NCBI GenBank assembly: GCA_031292095.1
Contig: JARLHU010000220.1
Location: 1-37,675, forward strand
Origin: Desulfosporosinus sp.
GTDB taxonomy: Bacteria > Bacillota > Desulfitobacteriia > Desulfitobacteriales > Desulfitobacteriaceae
Length of the DNA: 37,675 nucleotides
Direction: 5' to 3'
The notes below the pieces were generated by a model, which did not search any database, had not been told where the DNA came from, and saw only the letters and a list, made by a program, of their open reading frames with translations. A program made the position numbers and the translations under genes. This document shows, piece by piece, positions 32,570 to 37,675 of the stretch. Numbering within the stretch: position 1 is the first letter of the stretch; the number at the start of each line of letters is the position of its first letter.

Positions 32570-33109
32570 ATGAAAACCCGAGTAAAAGAAAGAACGGTCC
32601 GGTGTGAAGAGTGCGGATTTGGATACATCTTCCCAATCGACAACCGCATACACGCCAAGTATCACTACCGTTACCTAGACGCAACCTATAAATTTGGACA
32701 ACTACTTTTATATCCCGAACGTGAAGAACTAAAGCAACAATCTTGGACAATCTTTATCGATGAGTGCAGTTCTGACGCCGAACGAATAATTGCAGTCGAA
32801 CAGTTATTCCAGTCTCATTTTTCCCGATCAGTCGAAAGTAACAATTGGAATTTGGAACATCCGCCTTTTGAAACATACTGTCTGATGTTACTAGATCAAA
32901 AGCATTGGAAAAATCTCCTTAGCCCGTGGCTGGGATTACATGAGGCACTAGTTAAGAAAAATTCAAACACAAGGAGTTGCAGTAGTAAACGCGCGATATA
33001 CGGTAGCATTCCTGATGGTAAGACAGTATGGCGTAAACCATTCACATTGCGTTCGAAGTCGCGGCGATCCTTGCACAAGCCAACTAAAGATGGAGGAAAA
33101 TCAAGATGA
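32570..33109 (+). CDS. Zinc-finger-like element protein, 179 residues
   Basis: The N-terminus has CEECGFGYIF followed by HAKYHYRYL, a possible C2H2-type zinc site. The middle is acidic and the C-terminal 45 residues are strongly basic (RSCSSKRAIYG, RSKSRRSLHKP). AGGAG is 14 nt before the ATG, a long spacing. It overlaps the next gene by ATGA, so translation is coupled. Function unknown; DNA binding is plausible. Confidence 0.6.
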   Translation: MKTRVKERTVRCEECGFGYIFPIDNRIHAKYHYRYLDATYKFGQLLLYPEREELKQQSWTIFIDECSSDAERIIAVEQLFQSHFSRSVESNNWNLEHPPFETYCLMLLDQKHWKNLLSPWLGLHEALVKKNSNTRSCSSKRAIYGSIPDGKTVWRKPFTLRSKSRRSLHKPTKDGGKSR

Positions 33110-33480
33110 AGTATGGACCAGGTGAATTTAGTGAACTATCGGTAAAAGCTGGAATGAAGGAATGGATAGAAAGTCGTCAGGACATGTGCGATGATCCTAA
33201 AATCTATGATGAACTACCTCATGAAGTAAAAACCGTATTGGATAAATGGATAGAGGCTAGTATTGTACCTAGTAAGAAGGAACGTTCTAGTTATGGAATC
33301 AAGACAGATTTCCACAGAGAGACTGGTATTTATGTTTACGCGGGGGTAATTAATGGGGCCTTACTAAAGGCAGGATATCAACCGATGAATCCCAAAGACA
33401 CAAATTGGTACTTTAAGGTAGATGTTCTTAAAAGAAAAAACTTAACTGAAAAAAGTTATCGCCCCTGCCCTGCTTTTTAA
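33106..33480 (+). CDS. Element protein, 124 residues
   Basis: It begins at the ATG of an ATGA overlap with the previous gene and has GGAGG about 9 nt upstream. The protein is soluble and mixed helix/strand. GIKTDFHRETGIYVYAGVINGALLKAG is reminiscent of small HTH-like domains in phage late regulators, but this is only an impression. It precedes the terminase gene. A terminator overlaps its stop. Confidence 0.55.
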   Translation: MKYGPGEFSELSVKAGMKEWIESRQDMCDDPKIYDELPHEVKTVLDKWIEASIVPSKKERSSYGIKTDFHRETGIYVYAGVINGALLKAGYQPMNPKDTNWYFKVDVLKRKNLTEKSYRPCPAF

Positions 33481-33495
33481 GTGGGGCAGTCTTTA
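33465..33495 (+). terminator. Terminator overlapping a stop codon
   Basis: CTGCCC (33465-33470) pairs with GGGCAG (33484-33489), followed by TCTTTATT. The stop codon at 33478-33480 is in the loop. Confidence 0.65.
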
Positions 33496-33546
33496 TTACT
33501 GGAAACTTAATTCATGTTTAATTTTGGAAGAAAGGTGAGGGTTATC

Positions 33547-34017
33547 ATGGAAACAAACCATATTATGGAGGACGCAACAAGACGTATAAAAAAGGAGGCA
33601 TTTCTAACAGCCTTCCAAGAATGCGGAATGGTTACACTAGCCGCAGAGATTGCAGGGATTGCCCGGTCAACTCATTACCGATGGCTCGAAGAAGACCCTG
33701 CCTATCCAGCCTTGTTTGTCGCAGCTACCGAGCAGGCCAGTGAACGCTTAGAGCAAGAGGCTAGACGTAGAGCAGTGGAAGGCACAAAGAAGGATGTGTA
33801 CTACCAAGGTAAGCCATGTGGTGTAGTCACTGAGTACAGCGACACACTCCTAATCTTCTTGATGAAAGGTGCCATGCCTGACAAATATAAAGATCGTATT
33901 AGCAATGAGTTAAATGTTGTTCAGCCGTCAACACCTGGTGGGGTGAATACACTTAAGCAACTTAAAGAAGCTGAGGCCATAGCAACAGCGGTTAATGGTT
34001 CAAAGGGATTCAGCTAA
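33547..34017 (+). CDS. Small terminase subunit (phBC6A51-like)
   Basis: A 156-residue DNA-packaging protein. The N-terminal HTH is LAAEIAGIARSTHYRWLEED (about residues 31-50), followed by the helical stretch ASERLEQEARRRAVEGTKK and the family end YSDTLLIFLMKGAMPDKYKDR. AAAGGTGAGG lies before the ATG at 33547; an in-frame ATG at 33514 is less well placed. TerS recognises the pac/cos site and recruits the large subunit. No large subunit follows, a hallmark of phage satellites that redirect helper packaging. A decayed prophage would look similar. Confidence 0.82.
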   Translation: METNHIMEDATRRIKKEAFLTAFQECGMVTLAAEIAGIARSTHYRWLEEDPAYPALFVAATEQASERLEQEARRRAVEGTKKDVYYQGKPCGVVTEYSDTLLIFLMKGAMPDKYKDRISNELNVVQPSTPGGVNTLKQLKEAEAIATAVNGSKGFS

Positions 34018-34081
34018 AGGGACATTGGCAGAGTTACGGGATATATTAACTAATCATCATTAAAGGAGATGAGGTAAAAAT

Positions 34082-34246
34082 ATGGACTATAAATCAGTAT
34101 TGCAAGAGCAAATCAGAGAACTCCAAAAGCTTCAAGACGCAACCATGCAATCTAAAGATAACCTCATTCATAAGGTTGACAATGCGGTAAAAATAGCTGA
34201 ACAAATCCGCGTACTTTGTAAAGATGCAAGGGGCTCCGTCAATTAG
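34082..34246 (+). CDS. Small coiled-coil protein, 54 residues
   Basis: The frame MDYKSVLQEQIRELQKLQDA continues with 34 residues, ending GSVN. Heptad-like Leu/Ile spacing suggests a short coiled coil. GGAGATGAGG lies just before the ATG. It follows the terminase gene by 64 bp and converges with a leftward gene across a shared hairpin. Unknown function. Confidence 0.65.
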   Translation: MDYKSVLQEQIRELQKLQDATMQSKDNLIHKVDNAVKIAEQIRVLCKDARGSVN

Positions 34247-34274
34247 ATAATCTCTAACTAGCTAAAGATTATCT
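34245..34274. terminator. Hairpin between convergent small genes
   Basis: AGATAATCT (34245-34253) pairs perfectly with AGATTATCT (34266-34274). It overlaps the stops of both genes. There is no long T-run. Confidence 0.55.
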
Positions 34275-34486
34275 CACAATTCTTTTTCTCGTAATTCCTT
34301 TAATGTATTAACTTCACTAAGCTTCTTCTCTTCTTCAAGTGTTCCACTTAGATGGCCATAAACCTTGTCATAAGCCTTGCAAGCGTAATCCAGAAGCTCA
34401 TCACAGGCAAGCGTGCTCTTCTGGATTAATGCGACCACGATATCCTTTGTAATGTACTCGTATTCCAAATTATGTTTTTTAGACAT
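34274..34486 (-). CDS. Small acidic helical protein, 70 residues
   Basis: The ATG at 34486 has GGAG 10 nt upstream. The protein is charged and helical (LACDELLDYACKAYDKVYGH, then EEEKKLSEVNTLKELREKEL). It lies leftward between the terminase and recombinase genes. Not recognised. Confidence 0.5.
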   Translation of the reverse strand: MSKKHNLEYEYITKDIVVALIQKSTLACDELLDYACKAYDKVYGHLSGTLEEEKKLSEVNTLKELREKEL

Positions 34487-34529
34487 TGTAAACACACTCC
34501 ATCAAGAAACCCCTTGCATCAAAGAAGCC

Positions 34530-34563
34530 ATTCGACACGCAAAGGGAAAAACCTGTAAATATT
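34530..34563 (+). repeat. 34-bp direct repeat, copy A
   Basis: It matches 36250-36283 at 31 of 34 positions, ending in AACCTGTAAATATT in both copies. Weaker similarity continues downstream (GAAGG...GATC...AATG). The two copies are 1720 bp apart and flank the serine recombinase gene. AAGAAGGTGAT is also repeated nearby at 34571-34581 and 34616-34626. Confidence 0.8.
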
Positions 34564-34791
34564 TTCTAAAAAGAAGGTGATCAAATGAACCCTTACCCCT
34601 AAACCCTTGCGTTTCAAGAAGGTGATGGAAAAGAGCGGAATCAAGCCCTTGTATCAGGGGTTAATAAAACAAATAATCCTATATGTATCAGGGGCTATGA
34701 GGTGTTTATAGTAAAAAATATTAAAATATATTTGACTAAATTCTCTCGATACAGTATCCTTAGATTAAGGGGTACAGAAAGGGGTTTTCTT

Positions 34792-35631
34792 ATGGCAATG
34801 TTACCGCCAAAGCGCAAGGTTGTGGGATACGCCAGGGTATCGTCAGAAACTCAAGTCGATAACACTAGTATCGAGGAGCAAATGACCAGGATCAAGGCGT
34901 ATTGCATTGCTCAAAGCCTTCAACTGGTAAAGATTTTCACGGATGAAGGGCGCACTGGCAGTAAGATTGAACCCCGCGAGCAATACCAGGCCATGATAGA
35001 ATACGTGACAGATACGGCCAACGGCTTAACTGGCATAGTGGTCCTTAAGTCGGACCGGATTCACCGCAGTCTTAAGAACTTGCTAATAATGATAGAGGAT
35101 CAACTAGACCCCGCCAGTGTTGCATTCATTAGTGTTAGTGAGAGCTTTGATACAAGTACCGCTCAGGGTAAGTTGTTTTTACAGATGCTTGGCTCCTTTG
35201 CTGAATTTGAGCGCAGACAGATAAACGATAGAACCAAAGGTGGCAGACTTAGCACGGCGCAAGCTGGTGGCTACGCAGGAGGAAAACCGCCTTACGGCTA
35301 TTCGGCAACGAACAAGTCTTTGGTGCTAGATAAGAAACAGGCGGCTGTCGTAAAGCGCATCTACAAGGAGTACTTAGACGGGGCTAGCACTGGTAAGATA
35401 GCAGAACTGTTGAACAAGGACGGAGTAGAGACACAGCAAAGGGGCAAGCTGTGGGCTAAGCAAACAGTAGCGTATGTACTTAGCAATTCACTCTATACTG
35501 GGAAGATGACATATGATGGTCCTAAAGAAGGTAACGCAATAACCGTTAAGGGTGAGCATGAAGCGATCATATCTGTGAGGGCGTTCAATAAGGTTCAGGA
35601 ACTAAAGAAGGCCAACACCAGAAAACATTGA
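34792..35631 (+). CDS. Short serine recombinase (resolvase plus recombinase domain)
   Basis: A 279-residue recombinase. The resolvase domain (about 8-150) has YARVSSETQ with nucleophile Ser17, LKSDRIHRSLKN, and GSFAEFERRQINDRTKGG. A recombinase domain (PF07508 type) follows with PYGYSATNKSLVLDKKQA and a helical end to about 265. The zinc ribbon and coiled coil of large serine integrases (450+ residues) are missing, so this is a short form. AAAGGGG precedes the ATG at 34792. It may resolve or move the 1.7-kb segment between the 34-bp repeats, or be a second integrase remnant. Confidence 0.9.
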   Translation: MAMLPPKRKVVGYARVSSETQVDNTSIEEQMTRIKAYCIAQSLQLVKIFTDEGRTGSKIEPREQYQAMIEYVTDTANGLTGIVVLKSDRIHRSLKNLLIMIEDQLDPASVAFISVSESFDTSTAQGKLFLQMLGSFAEFERRQINDRTKGGRLSTAQAGGYAGGKPPYGYSATNKSLVLDKKQAAVVKRIYKEYLDGASTGKIAELLNKDGVETQQRGKLWAKQTVAYVLSNSLYTGKMTYDGPKEGNAITVKGEHEAIISVRAFNKVQELKKANTRKH

Positions 35632-35654
35632 GCCTGACTAAAATCCATAGCTAT

Positions 35655-35684
35655 AAAGGCATTGCAAAGACGCAGTGCCTTTTC
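35655..35684 (+). terminator. Terminator after the serine recombinase
   Basis: AAAGGCATTGC pairs with GCAGTGCCTTT (one mismatch) around AAAGAC, then TTCTC. Confidence 0.75.
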
Positions 35685-35808
35685 TCATGCCCAGAGCCAG
35701 CATCCCCACCCCCGTCGTAAGGCACCGTGAAGAAATGTTCGGAAGAATCTGCAGCCTGCCCAAACACATTTTTCACCCATTTTTTGAGACCTCAAAATTT
35801 GCCTTAAT

Positions 35809-36036
35809 CTATCCCGTTATTTTTTCCCACTCATAGATGTCATGGGGAACATCAACTTGGCCGTCAAGGATGTCCCACTCATAGTATCCGGTTACGTGCA
35901 TATAAACATTGTTCGCTGCTGCAATGGCTGAATTATAATTGCCGAGAGATTCACCATTAATTATCAGCGCATAACGATTTTCCTTAGAGTCGTACTTGAT
36001 AATCATCTTTCCAACGGGGCTATCGTAAACCCACAT
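35809..36036 (-). CDS. Small conserved phage-type protein, 75 residues
   Basis: The protein begins MWVYDSPVGKMIIKYDSKEN and ends DIYEWEKITG. The pattern (Y-x-S-P-x-G near the start, a middle YNSAIAAANNVYMHVTGYYEWD, D-I-Y-E-W-E end) is one I associate with small proteins recurring in Firmicutes phages and ICEs, function unknown. AGGTAGGG lies upstream of the ATG. Leftward, like its neighbour at 36077. Confidence 0.65.
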   Translation of the reverse strand: MWVYDSPVGKMIIKYDSKENRYALIINGESLGNYNSAIAAANNVYMHVTGYYEWDILDGQVDVPHDIYEWEKITG

Positions 36037-36076
36037 AAATCAAACCCTACCTTCTTTTCGTCGTGAATTTTGCTAG

Positions 36077-36199
36077 CTAAACTGCTATCTCCTTGGGCAT
36101 TTGTGCCTTTATTGAACAGGTTGATACATTAGGGCAACCGTGATGTATACATGTAACTAATCCTTGTATGTACCCATTGAAAGTCCGAGTTATTTCCAT
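36077..36199 (-). CDS. Small Cys-rich protein, 40 residues
   Basis: The frame MEITRTFNGYIQGLVTCIHH ends with GCPNVSTCSIKAQMPKEIAV. GGAG lies 10 nt before the ATG. Three Cys and two His (CIHHGCPNVSTC) could hold a metal ion. It is upstream of, and on the same strand as, the gene at 35809. Confidence 0.5.
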   Translation of the reverse strand: MEITRTFNGYIQGLVTCIHHGCPNVSTCSIKAQMPKEIAV

Positions 36200-36249
36200 A
36201 AATCAACATCTCCTATCGTATCGGCATTGTAAGTTTAGAACAACTATCA

Positions 36250-36283
36250 ATTCGACGCGAAAAGGAAAAAACCTGTAAATATT
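36250..36283 (+). repeat. 34-bp direct repeat, copy B
   Basis: Partner of 34530-34563 (three differences). It lies 53 bp before the small zinc-ribbon gene at 36336, so it may be part of a duplicated leader. The left copy is followed by an ATG that meets a stop after five codons. Confidence 0.8.
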
Positions 36284-36335
36284 ACGTTGCGAAGGGATCG
36301 CTAAAATGGATACCCAATGAGGTGAGTAGCGAAAA

Positions 36336-36536
36336 ATGACGGGTTGCATAGTCGGAAGATGTCCTATCTGCGAAGAGTGGATATATGAAGACAAATGGGA
36401 AATCACTGGAGCCATTATGCATCATGAAGACTGCAAGGTGAATTGGTATGTATCTCAGTTTGCAAAGTTATCAATTGATGAGCAAAAACGATTGTTGGGA
36501 TGTACCGGGATCGAGACGAAACTCCTCGTGAGATAA
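36336..36536 (+). CDS. Small zinc-ribbon-like protein, 66 residues
   Basis: CPICEEWIYEDK near residues 9-20 and HHEDC near 29-33 form a plausible metal site. GAGGTGAG precedes the ATG with a long spacing. It looks like a small regulator or binding protein from a phage late region. A weak terminator follows at 36622-36660. Not recognised. Confidence 0.5.
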   Translation: MTGCIVGRCPICEEWIYEDKWEITGAIMHHEDCKVNWYVSQFAKLSIDEQKRLLGCTGIETKLLVR

Positions 36537-36621
36537 CTTGTTCCGTGGGGAGCATTGAAGTGGTTACCTGTGATCATAGAGTAAGAATGGAGTTGTTCAA
36601 ATGGCAGCCGCTAATATAACG

Positions 36622-36660
36622 AGAGGTTCTAGGCACAATGCTTAGGCTTCTCTTTTTATT
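36622..36660 (+). terminator. Imperfect hairpin with T-run
   Basis: AGAG/CTCT and CTAGGC/GCTTAG pairs enclose ACAAT, followed by TTTTTATT. Upstream no credible gene is present, only frames under 25 codons. Confidence 0.5.
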
Positions 36661-36806
36661 ATGGGCTGTACTTAGAAAGTACGATCATTACAAGAAAGGC
36701 GAAGGGACGGTCATGAGGCAAGTATCTGAAAACTGCGCTAATAAAATAAGGGGACCTACAAAGACGGATCTAGAGTGGACTTAAAATAAAAAAGGGAGTG
36801 GAAACG

Positions 36807-37571
36807 ATGATCGAGGTAATTAAAGAATTTTTAATTAGTTTAGGTTTTCAGACGGATAGCTCGTCTCTTAATACCGCTAGACGAGCTATGGCGATTGCTG
36901 AAACATCCGTAGCACAGTTCGGAAGTACAACAGTAACAAACTTTGCTAAGGCCGAAACAGGGATAGTGTCATTCGTTGCAGTAGCTAGCCTTGCCCTCGC
37001 AAAGTACATGACTTCATTGGGGGAGGCCGATCTTAGCAATCAAATGCTAGCAAGGCGTTTCTGGATGAGCTCCGACGCTGCGCGAGCTTATACCAGTTCC
37101 ATCGATGCCCTCGGTGTCAGCCTGCAAGACCTCTACCTAAGTCCCGAGTTGATGCATAAATACTTAGAACTTAATCAAATGTCCAAAGGTATGGCGGTTC
37201 CTTCAGCTGACTATGAGCAGTCCATGCAGGGCATACGCTCAATAACCTTTGAATTCCAGAAGCTTAGACTAGAAGGCACCTACGCACTGCAATGGGTTGG
37301 TTTTTATTTAACGAAGTACCTTGCAGGACCGATGGAAGATTCGAAAAAGTGGCTAGAAAGCGTTAACGACACAATCCAACAGAAGATGCCCGAGTGGACA
37401 GCAAAGGTTGCAGGGATAGTAAGCCAGGTGGTGAGGCTTGGCTCTGCGATATGGAGTATTAGAGATGCCATATTGGGAGCCTTTGCGGCGACCGCACTGA
37501 TCAAGGTGCTTAGTAGTCCTATTGCAATGCTTATCTTCAGAACTCCGGACATGACTTACCAAAATATATAA
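36807..37571 (+). pseudogene. Truncated phage tail tape-measure protein
   Basis: Only the first 254 residues are present. The start IEVIKEFLISLGFQTDSSSL is typical of tape-measure N-termini in Firmicutes phages, followed by long amphipathic helices and hydrophobic stretches (VSFVAVASLALAKYM, ILGAFAATALIKVLSSPIA). Tape-measure proteins are normally well over 600 residues, so the gene is cut after about IAMLI; the last residues (FRTPDMTYQNI) look out of place. AAGGGAG lies 8 nt before ATG 36807. No other tail gene is in the window, which points to a prophage remnant or an inserted fragment. Confidence 0.6.
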
Positions 37572-37672
37572 TTGATGGTGATAATATCTTGGAAGCTACT
37601 CGATTTAGAATCCTGAAATGGCATAATTAGCGGGTTTCTATGATTTACGAAAAATATCTTATCACCATTAAT
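37571..37672. repeat. Inverted repeat directly after the truncated tape-measure gene
   Basis: ATTGATGGTGATAA (37571-37584) and TTATCACCATTAAT (37659-37672) are complementary at 13 of 14 positions and enclose 74 bp. The repeat begins at the break point of the gene, so it could be an insertion-sequence end, a MITE or the scar of a deletion. The window ends 3 bp later. Confidence 0.55.
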
Positions 37673-37675
37673 TAA

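Larger units (their letters stand above)
18449..37675. mobile_element. Integrated satellite-like element (PICI-type) or prophage remnant, right end not seen
   Basis: From the tRNA rightward the order is integrase and Xre repressor (leftward), a divergent promoter region, then rightward small proteins, excisionase-like HTH proteins, primase-helicase, iterons and small terminase subunit (ends 34017). No large terminase, portal, capsid or lysis genes are seen. About 15.6 kb from tRNA to the terminase gene fits PICI size. Beyond it lie a short serine recombinase and a truncated tape-measure gene that may belong to a separate phage remnant. Satellite identity is inference from gene order. Confidence 0.6.

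Noticed and set aside
36203..36415. Leftward 70-residue frame opposite the zinc-ribbon gene
   Set aside because: Shadow of the rightward gene at 36336; no ribosome binding site.
36713..36784. 23-residue frame before the tape-measure gene
   Set aside because: Has AAGGGA upstream but is very short with no recognisable content; not enough to call a gene.

Overview
The window looks like a chromosomal segment of an anaerobic Firmicute of the Peptococcaceae type (Desulfosporosinus/Desulfitobacterium-like). This is an inference from gene content: a membrane-anchored uptake [NiFe] hydrogenase, a NapC/NrfH-type tetraheme cytochrome c, strong AGGAGG ribosome binding sites, TTG/GTG starts and intrinsic terminators after most transcription units. 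No species can be named from the sequence alone.

Region 1 (1-14.5 kb) is housekeeping backbone. After a tandem 137-bp repeat and two small units (a coiled-coil protein and a zinc-ribbon membrane protein) come the last three steps of arginine synthesis, argF-argG-argH. A double ARG-box operator sits on the argF promoter, but argF carries an in-frame UGA where a Gly codon is expected. A helically phased row of DnaA-box-like sites follows argH. Then come an NAD salvage pair (pncB-nadE) with a HAD nucleotidase-like gene, a convergent murC, and a leftward hydrogenase operon (small subunit, large subunit, cytochrome b).

Region 2 (about 14.6-18.45 kb) contains an IS607-type element: serine transposase tnpA, a tnpB nuclease with no zinc-finger cysteines, and a nested structured RNA downstream that is a good omega-RNA candidate. 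An unrecognised gene, an orphan tetraheme cytochrome c and a tRNA-Thr(CGU) with its own promoter follow.

Region 3 (18.45 kb to the end) is an accessory element apparently integrated at the tRNA. Its order is integrase and Xre repressor leftward, a divergent control region, then rightward small genes, Xis/HTH_17 proteins, a P4/D5-type primase-helicase, iterons just behind the primase, and a small terminase subunit. There is no large terminase, portal, capsid or lysis gene. This matches the plan of a phage-inducible chromosomal island (PICI/SaPI-like phage satellite), so it may be an undescribed satellite; a decayed prophage is the main alternative. Cargo-like genes lie in the middle, one of them bracketed by two related terminators. 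The integrase has an in-frame insert of about 109 residues resembling a fragment of a surface-protein repeat, with all catalytic residues kept. The right end holds a short serine recombinase flanked by a 34-bp direct repeat and a truncated tail tape-measure gene. No right attachment site was seen inside the window.
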